The translations under genes and the position numbers were made by a program. A stretch of DNA of 64,000 nucleotides from Dugong dugon (lineage: Eukaryota; Chordata; Mammalia; Sirenia; Dugongidae), in contig CM057463.1 in NCBI GenBank assembly GCA_030035585.1, forward strand, positions 135,750,736 through 135,814,735. The letters are read 5' to 3'. Below are positions 42,329-54,158 of this stretch, piece after piece. The notes beneath the pieces were generated by a model. That model made no database searches, had not been told where the DNA came from, and saw only the letters and a program-made list of their open reading frames with translations. Positions within the stretch are counted from its first letter, which is position 1. Every line of letters starts with the position of its first letter.

Positions 42329-43139
42329 AGAATAAAATAGTCAGGTATAGATTTAGGTATTGGTTTCTCTGTAGAGGCTGTGTTACAGGAGAGTAATACT
42401 AGATGTAGTGAGACCAATTACAAATCAATTATTAAAATCCTGGCAAGAGATGAATGAGACCTAAACTGTGTCTGTGGTTGCAGTGATGAAGAGATGGAAC
42501 AGATTAAAAAGCACTTAGAAAATAAAACTAGCCTTGTTCCTGGACATGAGGACATCATCCTGAGTTCCAAACAGCTCAAGGAGGTGCTAATCCTACTAGT
42601 GCTGAAAAGGAACTGAAAGTGTGAGTTTTTACCCCTTCAAAATTTACAAAGCATTCAGTTTAAGGGATATTCATTTCAAATTCTATGTTTAGGAAGTAGA
42701 GAGAATGACCAGGTGAGGTGTTAATCCCTTTTGAAAGTGTTTATCTTCTATTGAAATATGCTATAATAACATGAGTTAATTACTGAAGGACAGGACCTTA
42801 AGGCAAAACTTCAAGTGGATGAAACTGGGAAAGAACAGATGATATAATAATCAAGGATTAAAATTCTTCATGCAATAATATAAATGGACATATGTGTACC
42901 TGAGAAAGGGACCAGCATGGTATTAATGTGATTGTTGCAGTAGATAATGCGAAGACCTCAGGGCCGTGAGTGGTTGCTATCATGGAGATAGAAGAATTCA
43001 TACGTGATACACAGTCACAAAGTATGGACATTGAGATACCAAGCAAGGACTTCATGGAAGAACAAGGACAGGAATATACCTGTTATATGAAATACATGAA
43101 ATATAGGTAGAGGGTATGATTGCTTTGAGAATGTTCAGT
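42329..43139. other. Intergenic DNA, nothing recognised
   Basis: A short stretch near 42480-42620 reads protein-like in one frame (DEEMEQIKKHLENKTSLVPG), but I cannot match it to a gene and it is not long enough to call. Confidence 0.35.
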
Positions 43140-43345
43140 ATATGCCTAACACACTACTGAAAGTTTTACGTATGTAATCTTGTTTAATTTTCACATAAAA
43201 TCTGCCAAGTAGATATTTTTATCCTTTTTTGGCAGATAGAAAACTGAGGATCAGGGAGATTGAAAAACTTGTCAAATTCCTCACTATCTGTAAAGTAATG
43301 ATTGAAGTTGCTTTGTCACATTCTAAAACTGTCTTTTCCAGACAA
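43140..43345 (-). repeat. MIR SINE (old)
   Basis: cttgtttaattttcacataaaatctgccaagtagatatttttatcc, then agaaaactgaggatcagggagattgaaaaacttg, is the reversed MIR core and tRNA-distal half. Confidence 0.7.
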
Positions 43346-43497
43346 GCACATTCCTTCTAACTATGAGATTCCTCAGTGCTTAGACAAGAAATTCCTGTCC
43401 CCAGAGTTTCCTCAAAACTGTTGCAGTCAAGGCTAACATTCAGTTTGGACTTAATGCATGTCAAACACTGCTAGTTTCACTACAGTGTCTCACCTAA

Positions 43498-43706
43498 GGG
43501 GCCCTGGTGAGGCAGTGGTTAAAGTGTTTGGCTGCTAACCAAAAGGTCGACTGTTTGACTGACCAGCCTCTCCAAGGGAAAAAGATGTGGCAATCTGCTT
43601 CCATAAAGATCACAGCCTTGGAAACCCTGTGGGGTAGTTCTACTGTGTCATATAGGGTTGCTATGAATCGGAGTTGACTTGACGGCAATGGGTTTGGTTT
43701 TGGTTT
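43498..43706 (+). mobile_element. AfroSINE, long form
   Basis: gccctggtgaggcagtggttaaag...gctgctaaccaaaaggtcg, the central ggcaatctgcttccataaagatcacag module, and the tail acttgacggcaatgggtttggttttggttt. Confidence 0.93.
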
Positions 43707-43744
43707 AAGGAGAAGACATAAGCAAAATTCATGAAAATTCAGTG

Positions 43745-44330
43745 TTTTTAATCATTCCATTCAACCAGTATTTATTGATACCCTTCTTTGTGCCAAGTAC
43801 TATACTAGGGGTTTGGGATACATCAGATAAAAAGTGTTCCTCTTTCAGAGCTTACATTCTAGTGTATTGGAATATAAGGAAAAAAGACAGACAATAAATA
43901 ATAAATGTAATAAAAGCAAATAAATAATATAGCATAAAGTGGTAAGTGCTATGGAAAAAAAAAAAGAGCAAAGTAGCAGCACAAGTGCTGGAATGGTAGG
44001 CAGCGGTTATATAGTTACATAGCACTTTCATGGTAGCCTCATCTAGAAGTGACATTTGTGCTAAGAAATACGGAATGTGAGAGACAATCCAAGGTGATAC
44101 GTTAGCAAAGACCTCTAGTCTAGGGCAGGAGCTGGTCTGGATTATTCAATGGGCAGCAAAGAGGTCAGTGTGGTTGTGGTCAGAATGAGGAGTATGTTGA
44201 GGGGTATTGAGGGGAAGACAGGCCATGTGAGATATGTTTCTAATTTCCTTTGAGTGAAATGGAAAGCCTTTTCAGAACTTTGAACAAAAGAATGACATGT
44301 TCAGATTTCATATTTTATGTCAAAGGGTCC
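43745..44330 (+). repeat. Ancient LINE-type repeat, family not assigned
   Basis: Contains the common mammalian block agtatttattgataccc...tgtgccaagtactatactaggggtttgggatacatcag...gagcttacattctagtg...gacagacaataaataat, followed by gtaagtgctatgg. This is an old interspersed repeat (L1M or L2 type), highly diverged. Confidence 0.5.
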
Positions 44331-45044
44331 TGACAAGTATTTTGGAAAATACTCAGGAAACCAAATCAGCAGTTCCCAAGGCAAATGCAGAAGCACAGAG
44401 TAGGTACTCAATAAATGTGTGTGAAATATAATTTCATTTGGGAATCCTGTGTTGGTGTTCCAGGATATGACATCAGGTTTATACTGCCAGCATGTATAAA
44501 ATTGGTTACTTCACTCTGTTAACAAGATTTATACCTACAGCCATAAAGCAGTCAAGGACCTCTAGGCTGGCATTAGCTATGAACCTATAAAAGTGAATCA
44601 TGACAGTTTTGTATCAAAGTAAATTTACACATAGATAATGTGCTCACAATATGTAAAATTCTTAGTGAAGTGTCCCTTAAAATTAAACTGTGATAAATAG
44701 TTAAAATAATAAAGAAAATATCTAGAAAGGTTAAATACATTGTAAATTGACATTAACAAAATTTTAATTTTGTTACCAAGCAAAATTTTGTCTTACCTGA
44801 ACAAAAGTGTTTATTAGAAATTCATTCAAGTAGAATCTGATTAAATTATTAAATTCAAAAGCTTATCAGATACAAAAATGTTTAAGTAAGAAAAAAAAAT
44901 CCTATACAAATCCCATAAGACGTCTCAGGTATTTATTCTAATAGTAGCCATAAAAGCAAAAGACAAATCATAGCTTTAAGATGAAAATTTATACTAAATC
45001 TTCAACAACATTTTAAGTGTCAGTCTATCAATTCATTCTCTTTA
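44331..45044. other. AT-rich intergenic DNA
   Basis: agcacagagtaggtactcaataaatgtgtg at 44391-44420 looks like the 3' end of a MIR/L2-type repeat. Otherwise nothing is recognised. Confidence 0.4.
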
Positions 45045-45105
45045 TTAGATAGATAGGTAGATAGAGATAGATGATAGACATAGACATGGACATAGATATA
45101 TACAG
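45045..45105. repeat. GATA/GACA-type microsatellite
   Basis: Runs of agatagat, gatagaca and tagacatg units. Confidence 0.8.
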
Positions 45106-45107
45106 AC

Positions 45108-45329
45108 AAGGAACTCTATATATGGTGGACAAAGGGTTAAGTGCTTGGCTACTAACCAAAAGTTTGGCAGTTCAGACTTACCCAACAGCTCCATGGGAGA
45201 ATGACCTGGTGATCTGCTTCCATAAAGATTACAGCCAAGAAAACCTTATGGGGAAGTTCTGTTCTGTCTCATGGGGTAGCTATGAGTTGAAATCAACTCA
45301 ACAGCACCTAACAACAACAATAACAATCT
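45108..45329 (+). mobile_element. AfroSINE, long form with RTE tail
   Basis: Degraded head, ttggctactaaccaaaagtttggcag, cctggtgatctgcttccataaagattacag, and a tail reading caactcaacagcacctaacaacaac, the same end as BovB at 25262. Confidence 0.88.
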
Positions 45330-45348
45330 ACAGAGATATCTATATATC

Positions 45349-45518
45349 AGGAGCCCTGGTGGTGCAGTGGTTAAGGGCTCAGGCTGTTAACCAAAAGGTC
45401 AGCAGTTCGAATCCACCAATCCCTCCTTAGAAACCTTGTGGGGGAAGTTCTACTCTATCCTATAGGGTCACTATGAGTCAGAGTTCACTCGATGGCAATG
45501 AGTTTGCTGTTCTTTTAA
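45349..45518 (+). mobile_element. AfroSINE, short form
   Basis: aggagccctggtggtgcagtgg, ggtcagcagttcgaatccacc (B-box like), tatagggtcactatgagtcagagttcactcgatggcaatg. Confidence 0.93.
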
Positions 45519-47661
45519 ATCTATATATAGAGAGAGATCACTTTGATTGACTTTTACAACAAACCCCAAATGCAAAATATCTAAATGTACATGTGTGTAT
45601 ATGTGTGTGTAAACAGGTGATCCAATAAAGATAATACCATGCACAAATATGTTTGTCTCCAAGAAGTCAAAGATGAGGTAGAGAGGACTGTAACGTAATA
45701 AGAAAAATAGACTTTTCTTCCATTGAAGAACTGCATCCATCCCATTACATACTTATTCTTTTCAGCGCATTTGGTTTGCGTAAGAATCATCTCTGCTTAC
45801 CTCACATCCCAGAGTAGTCATATGACCCAGGTCACACCAGTCAGAGTAATTCAATCCCTAGTCAGGTCAACTGATTTTGAATTGTTACATAATTAAAGAC
45901 AGTCAGCCAAGTTACTCCATAGAAATCTGGGACAGCTCTTGGGAAAGACTATCTTTCTTTCTCTGGAATTGTAGCCACCTTGCTACCACATAAAGACAAC
46001 CCATCTTAGGATAAAATCATGTAGAAGCAAGTAAATGAGTAAAAGGAAAGAGAGAATAAGAAAAGAAAGAACAAACGAGAGAGAGAGAGAGAATGAGAGA
46101 GAGTAACCAAGGGAACTAGGGTTCACAAAAGCTTGATGTCATCAGCTAAAACTTTGGATCTAGCTTTGCTTAACTGCCACCAACTGGATTGATTCACCAC
46201 TTGTGAGAGATAGTCTTGAGCTGGGTTTCTTTTATTTGCAAAGATAATAGTCCTGACCAATGCAGAAATGGTTTACTTTGTCTTATGCTATAAGACATCA
46301 GTTTCGAAAGCTATAGAAGAGAAAATAAAAACAAAGCTCTGTCTGCTATAATAAAATAAAACCATCAATAAAATTCAAAGATTACACTTTTAGCACAGAG
46401 GTAGGATCCCATCTGGTGGAAGTGTAAGCAAGTTGGGAAGTAAAATCTAAGTGCAAAGAACAAAGAACAATCTGATGCAAAATCACTGGGAAATTTCACA
46501 TGAAAAGCAAGCCAACATAATAACTAAAATTATTTCAGTTTGGAGTTTTGGAAATCAAGATCATTTTAAAATACCATTGCATAATTAAAATCACTTAAAA
46601 ATGACAGTTAAGCCTCATGATTTGTTCTTTGACATGCTTTTAACATAACTTTTTAGGCTGTGATTGAACAGGAACTTTCAGTGTAGGAGGAGAATTTTAA
46701 TATAGAACCAAATTGACCAGTTAGTGTTTGAATAGTGCTCAGTATGGATAATCAGATATAAAAGTGAAATTGCAAGTACTAAGGATCGTGCATGCCATGC
46801 ATATCTTTATTTCACACATTAATACATAGAAAAGAAAACCTTTATTGAGGCAAATAGACTTCTCAAAGTGATTTCTATTTCTGCCTCCTCATAGAGGAAG
46901 CAATAGTGGCTCATTAACTACCACTTCAGAATTCATTCCCTAGGTATGCTTCTCTGTCAGTTTCTCAGGAGCTTTACTACATTCAACTTTCACTGGCTCC
47001 ACTAAAGAATTTAGAAATTATGCAGGACCAAGAATGAGATTTAGAGTTTCTTCATAAATAATCCATTTTCCACTTCTTATTATATTTCACAGCAGATGTA
47101 CAATTGTTTCAGCGAAGCAAATCATAGCTTTAGAGACTAATTTAAACCAAAAAAGGAGTCATGGATTAACAGTGGTCATATTATGTAATTAGAATCCAAA
47201 GGTGGCACTTTTTTCAAAGACTTCTACCCTCTTTATAAAGTACTTAAAACTCCAATTATCAAAAATCTTGTGAAGAAACTGACATTGAAATAGTATTCAT
47301 AGCTATAATGAATTCTCCAATCATGGAGCTACTGCATACTTTTTTCTTTTTTGTAATTTCCTTTTAAATACAGCCTAAAAGAAAGACAACATCTAGTCTG
47401 GCTACAGGTTGCTCAGAACTAGCTAGATACCATGAAAAACAAGGTAGACTAAAAGACCCATGCTATAAAGGGTTATAAAGAAATTAGACCTCTCAGGGAA
47501 AGAATAAAATGAAAAATACTAACAGCTGAATCAATAATGTACTTTCAATTTTTTTTAAGACAAATTGTAAAATCCCAGGAAATCTAGAATATTTTGCACA
47601 TTATTTCAATTTTTTTTTTTAATTCTTCATCTAGTTTGACAAAATATGAGTTTGAGTTAAA
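45519..47661. other. AT-rich intergenic DNA, nothing recognised
   Basis: Holds a (TG)n stretch at 45590-45612 and a (GA)n stretch at 46076-46107. No supported gene or repeat family. Confidence 0.45.
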
Positions 47662-47784
47662 TGTGGAAGAAAGATGTGGCAGTCTTCTTCTGTAAAGATT
47701 ACAGCCTTGGAAACCCAATGTAGCAGTTGTACTCTGTCCTACAGTGTCATTATGAGTCAGTATTAACTCGATGGCAACAGGTTT
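47662..47784 (+). mobile_element. 5'-truncated AfroSINE
   Basis: Begins in the central module (ggaagaaagatgtggcagtcttcttctgtaaagattacag) and ends actcgatggcaacaggttt. The tRNA-like head is missing. Confidence 0.85.
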
Positions 47785-48290
47785 ATAAGAGTTCATTTAT
47801 TTTTTCTTGGCCATAACTAGTCCATTATTAATTGTAAAGGAGCAGTGAGATGAACAAATCAGATGGGGAAAAAAAAAAGCCAGAAATCTAGCTTAGCCAA
47901 CAACTAAAAACTGAGAATCAAATGCACCTTTCCATCTATGAGGTCATGTACTTGATGGCATCATGTTCAATGTAGTAGAGAAAAGTGTATTAACAAAAAT
48001 ATTGCAATCTTGCAAAACATTTCTGATATATTATTAATGCCATGTATGATAGAAGCATGCCCTTAAATAGCACCTAATTTGATGAATTTCAATTAATAGG
48101 ATGCTTTTTTAGAAGATTTTAATTTAAAGTTTTGAAAGCATTAAATAAGTAATAAATAAAAATTGGCAGATGGTAAGTAAAACATTTTTCCCTCTACTTA
48201 TTTAAATAGAGTAATGGAAAAGAGGAAATAGTAAGAAGGAAAAAAAAAAAAAAAGACAAGGCTAAATTATATGTAAGTAATGCAGTTAAT

Positions 48291-48459
48291 GGAGCCCTGA
48301 TGGTGCAGTGGTTAAGAGCTATGGCTGCTAACCAAAAGGTCAGCAATTTGAATCCACCAGCTGCTCTTTGGAAACCCTATGGTGGGGTTCTATTCTGTCT
48401 TATAGGGTCACTATGAGTTGGAATTCACTCGAAAACAACAGGTTTGGTTTTTGGTTTAA
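48291..48459 (+). mobile_element. AfroSINE, short form
   Basis: ggagccctgatggtgcagtggttaag, gctgctaaccaaaaggtcag, tatagggtcactatgagttgg, tail ggtttggtttttggttt. Confidence 0.93.
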
Positions 48460-49711
48460 TGCAATTAACAACTAAAAGGCAAAAATTAAAAACAAAGAGT
48501 CAGCTCCAAAGATGCCCCATAAAAGCATAAATTGCATAATATTTAAATTTTTCAGAATAAAAAATTAATTAAAATCTACACCCATTTATGATACACAATG
48601 TAAACAAAGAATAGTAGGATATACTATGATATGATACAGAGATTTTATGTCAAACAAGTAGATAATAACACAGAGTAAAAGCATGAGAGTTATTAAAACA
48701 AAAACAAAGAAAAGTAAGTAAAATCAAATTGAGAGAAACACCTAATTGCAAAGTAATGTGCTTAGCGTCCTAAATAATACCATAAGAAAGAACACAAAAC
48801 TAAGATCTATAACATTTGGAAAAACAATCAAATGTTATTTGTGTATCATTTCACTTAAAAATCCCTCCAAAATAAATACTATCATATCTAAAAATAAGTT
48901 TTAGTAATATGACCAGTTTCAAAACACGTATTTGAAATTCTGTAGCTATCATAAGGTAAGTTACAACTTCTTCTTAAAAAACTTAGCAATGATGGAAAAG
49001 AATGCAAATAATGAATATGCTAAGTTTTGGCTAGTATATAAAGATACTGGGACTGTCAGATTGATTTGATTGAGAATGTCAATGATTAAAATTTTTTAAA
49101 TATAATTTGGAAATTTTTAATGAAAGTCATAGAAGCTGTGCTCATTTTTTGACCCATCAATTATCTCTTCATGGTCTGGATATTTTGCTGAGGAAAAAAA
49201 TTAGAAATATTCACAAAAATGAGCATATAAATTGTATAATACATAACTCTCGCATACTAACCATGTAAAATATGTTGAACACCCACTCCAAAAGAGAGGT
49301 GTGGTTAAATAAACTATGTTATAGCCATATTATGAAATATTGTGCAGTCACTAAAATCATGTTGTATCAATTACTTATTTTGAACACCAACAGATTAAGT
49401 TAAAAAAAAATTATCATCTCAAAAGATGTAGAAAAGCTCTTTGTCAAAACTTTACATTCATTTATGATAAAAAAAAAAAAAAAACTCTTAGCAAGCTAAG
49501 AATTGAAGGGAACTTCTTCATCCTAATAAAGGATCAAAAGGAAAAAAAAAATATTTTACAAAGATTTATGCATGACCAAAAACTAAACCAAAGCTAAAGG
49601 AAGATATTATTTGCTATTTATGTAACATACTCAAATGATAGTCATTTCTATCTTTAAAAGGATTGTAAAATGCCAGAAACCCAATTAAAAAATGTACTAG
49701 GGGCAATAGAA
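48460..49711. other. Very AT-rich intergenic DNA, nothing recognised
   Basis: Poly-A runs at 49470-49486 and 49540-49550; no gene signal. 47785-48290 is similar, with an A-run at 48241-48254. Confidence 0.45.
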
Positions 49712-49928
49712 CATACAGTATTTTTACGCAAATAACATGCATCTTCTACATGTTTGTCAATGGCGCCCTCCCCCAGGGAGGTATTTTTGTAAGTGCACGA
49801 TGCTAATTTTTTACAGCACATGTGAAAATAAATTGGCATAGTGAAGCTTATGAAAATACCTGGAGGAGGGAGGGCGTGGTCGACAAACAAATGTAGAAGG
49901 TGTGCATTATTTGTGTAAAAATACCCTA
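49712..49928. mobile_element. Inverted-repeat (MITE-like) element
   Basis: About 217 bp forming one long imperfect hairpin. The left arm acagtatttttacgcaaataacatgcatcttctac...cgccctcccccagggaggtatttttgtaag pairs with the right arm cttatgaaaatacctggaggagggagggcgtgg...gtagaaggtgtgcattatttgtgtaaaaatacc. The arms are ~85 nt each around a short AT-rich loop near 49805-49840. This is a non-autonomous DNA-transposon structure; the family is not identified. Confidence 0.8.
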
Positions 49929-49976
49929 TATAATATGTTACCTTTTGTGTAAGAGAGAGGTAAGAGAAAGATAAGA

Positions 49977-50040
49977 ATGTGTGTGTGTGTATGTTTACAT
50001 GCATACATATGTATATGTATAATTGTATGTATGTGCATAA
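49977..50040. repeat. TG/TA-rich simple repeat
   Basis: gtgtgtgtgtatg followed by catacatatgtatatgtat-type units. Confidence 0.75.
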
Positions 50041-50048
50041 ATACATAT

Positions 50049-50483
50049 TTTGGTTTCCTAGGGCTGGCGTAAGAAAATACCACAAAGTTGGTGGCTTTAA
50101 AGAACAGAAATTTATTTTCTCCCAGTTCAGGAAGCTACAAGTCTGCATTCAGGAATTGGCAGTGCTATGTTCCTCTGTCCCTTGTCTCTCTATGCTTCTA
50201 AGCCCCAAGCATTTCTTGATATTCCTTGGCTTATAGACAGATTTTCTCATGCTATCTTCCCCCTGTGTGTGACTCTATTTTTTCTATGTCTGCCCTTCTC
50301 TTTTATAAGATGCCACTCAGAAAATATTAGAATTAGGACCCACTCTACTCCAGTAGCACTTCTTTAACTTAACTGAAAACATCTACAAATAAAAACCCTA
50401 TTTCTCCAAACATGATCACATTCACCAGTTCAGAAATTAGGACTTCAACATATATTTTGAGGGGGGACATACTCAATCTGTAA
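50049..50483 (-). mobile_element. MaLR-like LTR
   Basis: ggtttcctagggctggcgtaagaaaataccacaaagttggtggcttta, acagaaatttattttctcccag ... attaggacttcaacatatattttgaggggggacatactcaatctgtaa: reversed MLT1-type ends. Old, no internal region. Confidence 0.7.
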
Positions 50484-50601
50484 AAATATATATAAATATA
50501 TATGTACATATAATCTCAAACTATGCTGTACGTGATGGTTAATTTTATGTCTCAACTGGACTAGCCTATGGTGCTCATTTGTCTTGGTAAACGCTAGTCT
50601 A

Positions 50602-50656
50602 GATGCTGTAGTAGTAGTAGTAGCATTAGTAGTAGTAATTGTTGTTGTTGTTGTTA
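50602..50656. repeat. AGT/TGT trinucleotide microsatellite
   Basis: gtagtagtagtagtag, gtagtagtaatt, then ttgttgttgttgtta. Confidence 0.85.
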
Positions 50657-51000
50657 GTTGCCCTTGAGTCAACTCCAACTCATGACGACCTTATGCATAA
50701 CAGAATGAAACGTTGCCCGGTCCTGTACCATCTTCATGATCATTGGTATGTTTGAGTCCATTTTTGTGGCTATTGTGTCAGTCCATCTCATTGAAGGCTT
50801 CCCTCATTTTCACTGACCCTCTGCTTTACCAGACATGATGTACTTTTCTAGCAATTGGTCTCTCCTAATGACATATCCAAAGTAAGCGATCAGAAGTCTT
50901 GCTATTCTTGCTTCTTAGAAGCATTCTGCTTATATTTTTTTTGAGACTAATTTGCTCATTCTTCTGGCAGTCCACAGTATATACAGGATTGCTATGAGTT
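50645..51000 (-). mobile_element. BovB/RTE 3'-end fragment
   Basis: Matches 19275-19600 of the larger BovB: caactccaactcatgacgacc, ctgtaccatcttcatgatcattggtatg, ctgaccctctgctttaccagacatgatg, cattcttctggcagtccac. 5'-truncated copy of the 3' region. Confidence 0.85.
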
Positions 51001-51286
51001 GGAATCTATTTACTTTGGATTTATTCTGGCTACAGACTATAAATAGACATCTTTCTATAGCCCTTTGGCTCTTCTCATCCCCTGACCAATGGGTTTAAGG
51101 ACTAAAGACTACGTGAATATTTATTCCATCACCTGACCTACAGATTTTAGTACACAAACTGAGAGACTCACCAACCTGCCCCCTGGCTACATATTTTGTA
51201 TTTGCCTGCCCCCACAAATGTATGAGCAAATTTCTTAAAATCTTTCTATTTCCCTCTCTCTCTCTCGTGTATACACACACACACAT

Positions 51287-51491
51287 AAAACCAAACCCAC
51301 TGCTGTCAAGTTGATTCCTACTCATAGTGACCCTATAAAACAGAGTAAAACTGCTCCATAGGGTTTCCAACCCTGTAATCTTTACAGAAGTAGACTGCCA
51401 CATCTTTCTTCTGTGGAGCAGCTGGTGGGTTTGAACCACCGACCTTTCGATTATCAGTCAAGAGCTTAACCACTGGGGCCACCAGAGCCTC
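51287..51491 (-). mobile_element. AfroSINE, long form
   Basis: The plus strand shows the reversed tail aaaaccaaacccactgctgtcaagttgattcc, the middle ctttacagaagtagactgccacatctttct, and the reversed head ttaaccactggggccaccagagcctc. Confidence 0.92.
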
Positions 51492-51494
51492 TTT

Positions 51495-51840
51495 ATTGTA
51501 GTACAAATATATATAACAAAACATCTGTCACTTCAGAATTTTTTACATGTACAATTCAGTGACATTAATCACATTAATCATGTTGTGCAACCATCACCAC
51601 TACCCATTTCCAAATATTTTTTTATCATCCTTAACAGAAACTCAATGACCCTTAAACAATGATTCCTCTTTTTCTCCCCTTTCCCATCCCTGGTAACTGT
51701 TAATAAACTTTAGTATCTATACAGAGATGACCCTTGAAGACTTTATGCTAAGTGAAATAAATCCGTCACAAAAGGACAAATATTGTATCATGCCACCTAT
51801 ATGAAATATCTAGAATTTGTAAGTGTGTAGAGACCAAAGT
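51495..51840. mobile_element. L1 3'-end fragment with internal inversion
   Basis: 51495-51722 is the L1 3' UTR in minus orientation (tacaattcagtgacattaatcac, gttgtgcaaccatcaccac, ttcccatccctggtaactg). 51723-51840 is the ORF2 3' end in plus orientation (gctaagtgaaataaatccgtcacaaaaggacaaatattgtat). The two orientations meet near 51722, as in L1 copies made by twin priming. Confidence 0.7.
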
Positions 51841-52677
51841 TTATCTGGGCTATTTTTAAAATAATCAGATGTGTGAAAATTTTGAGTTTGGTGCCAGATG
51901 TGCTTTCTGAGCTATAGAACCCAGCCTGTTATGAAGAAATAATCAACTTGGGGCCAATACACAGAGACCTCCTTTGGCTCATTTATGTAGCATGTAGTGG
52001 CTCATGGAAGATTCATTAAAGACTTGAATAAAAAAGAATGAGGAAAAAAAAAAAAAAAGGACTGATGCAGTATCCTGATGGATGACAACATTTAAAGGCC
52101 TTATATAGGCAGAAAGCCTCCAAGTTGACTGAAAAGTAGTGTTGATAAATTAGGTAGAGACTTAAGAAAGAATATCATCATGAGATCTTAGGGTTTTAAA
52201 AGAAAATAATAAACATTGCCAAATGTTACAGGGAGAGATAGTTAAAAAAAAAAAAAAAAGTAACAGAAAACGCTGAAATGGTCTTTGAATTTAGCAACTA
52301 GAAATCACTGGTGACATTGATGAGAGCTCGTCTACCAGAGTAGTGAAGTCAACTATCTGACTACAGACGGTACAAAATCATTAGGAATGAGGGCATAGAG
52401 GACTTGCTACTCTTACAGGTGGTTGTGAGAGGAATTATGAGATTAAGTAGTAGCACTTTCTGTATCTTGGGGCAGAGAGGCCAATTAAAATGGACTTCAG
52501 AGAGAGCAAATCAGGAGCTGGGATAAGGCAACTGAAGTACAGAGGAAGAAGGTAAGTGGCTAGAATAAAGGCTGAAAAAAGAATTAGAAGTGAAGAAAAC
52601 TACTTGCAAAGTGGAAATAAAAAAGCAATGGCTGGCCAAGGATTCCTTATTTTTCTTTCTCCTTAGAAATCGGTGTG
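51841..52677. other. Intergenic DNA, nothing recognised
   Basis: A-runs at 52043-52058 and 52243-52258. No supported gene. Confidence 0.4.
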
Positions 52678-53036
52678 TGTCTTAGGTTCCTACTAGTGCT
52701 GTAACAGAAATAGTACAGGTAGGTGGTCAAAAGTCAAAATCCGGGTCTCAGCCATGGTGATTATTTCCTTATGGGTATTTCAGGGTGTTCTTTGGTTCCT
52801 TAGCTAACAGACAATCCTCACATGGCATTTGTTTCCTCTGTCTCACTCCCCCCTCCTCTGTGTCTAATCCGTTCTTGTTTATAACTCAGAAGTGATTAGA
52901 TTTATAAGCCGTCCTACTCAGGCATGATCTAATTAACAAAACAAAGAAAACTCTCTTTCCAAATATATGACATCCACAGGTACAAGGACTAGGAATCCAA
53001 TACATATTTCAGAGGGATACAGTTCAATCCATAACA
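52678..53036 (-). mobile_element. MaLR-like LTR (type A), internally deleted
   Basis: Begins tgtcttaggttcctactagtgctgtaacagaaatagtacag and ends agggatacagttcaatccataaca. Flanks gtgtg (52673-52677) and gtatg (53037-53041) look like a decayed 5-bp duplication. About 200 bp shorter than the 17869 copy. Confidence 0.75.
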
Positions 53037-53927
53037 GTATGCAAATAGGCTTTGGGGTTAATCTGTCTGCCAGGACATCTACACACATTCCATGTACAGT
53101 AAGTTTTATATTTCAAATACATGTATTACCAATAACCAGTTACAAATTATATACTAAGCCATGATTCATGTACTATAAATATAGTAATAATAATACATTT
53201 CAGGTCTCTCTCCCATGCACATACAACTAGCATTTAGTCAAATAGAGATATTTCCAAAGTGCTGATAGAAATGTGAACTTGTCTAAAATACATCTTTTAT
53301 TTACTCACATGTTTACAAAATTATTTATAGCTACACATTTTTCTCTTCTCTCTGCAGATGATAAAAAGGAAGAAACCACACAGATAAAGTAGACTATCCA
53401 ACACAAGAAGTAATCTTCTGATCGGAGAAATCGGTTCTGGAGAGAAAGTGATAAAGCACTCTTTCTAATACTCATGTTTTATATTTTGTGGACATAAATA
53501 GCTTTTATAGAAATGTATCTACATAATAATTAGTGTAGTTCTCTAATTGGTATAAAACATCTGAAATGTTTTATTTTACTACAAATTCTAACACAGGCAC
53601 ATGATAAAAGCATTTCATTGTTATTTATATAATCAGTCTAGTCATCAGTTTTCAATTACTTATGAAAGAATAATGATATTATATTCTTCTCAGGTTTTAA
53701 CTCATTTTTTCTGAAAAAAACAGATTAATTTATTTTTACATTTAAAGGAAACAATGGAAGTATTTATTTAGTTCTGTGTTTGCACAAATGAAACAAAATA
53801 CATTAAAATAGCTCCCTTGACTGTTAATGTGATTTTTAAATGCTTTACCATGTTTTATTGTAAAATAATTTTAGGTTTATAAACAAGTTGTGAAGACAGT
53901 ACTTAGAGTTTCTGTGTACCCTTCACC
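53037..53927. other. AT-rich intergenic DNA, nothing recognised
   Basis: No ORF or repeat that I can assign. Confidence 0.4.
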
Positions 53928-54085
53928 GAAACCAAAAAAAAAAAAAAAAAAAAAAACCTGATTCCCACTCATAGCGACCCTATAGGACAAAGTAGAAGAG
54001 CCCCATAGAGTTCCAAAGAGCTACTGGTGGATTGGACCTGTCAACCTTTTGGTTAGCTGCCGAGTTCCAAATCATTATGCCACCC
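53928..54085 (-). mobile_element. AfroSINE with expanded A-run
   Basis: The plus strand shows aaacc plus a 23-base A-run (53934-53956), then cctgattcccactcatagcgaccctataggac and caaccttttggttagctgccgagttcc. The very head (agggctcc) is lost. Confidence 0.85.
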
Positions 54086-54158
54086 TTCACTCAGTTTCCC
54101 CTAATGTTAATAATGCACAAAACTAAGACATTAAGATTCTTCTCAGAGAAAACATCCA

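Larger units (their letters stand above)
50530..51285 (+). mobile_element. LTR-like element (type B) split by a BovB fragment
   Basis: Starts gatggttaattttatgtctcaactgg and resumes after the insertion at ~51010 with attctggctacagactataaa ... catattttgtatttgcctgcccccacaaatgtatgagcaaatttcttaaaatc. Same family as 18980-19262/23215-23512. Confidence 0.55.

Noticed and set aside
42480-42620. Possible exon with protein-like reading
   Set aside because: Too short, no clear splice sites, and no family that I recognise.
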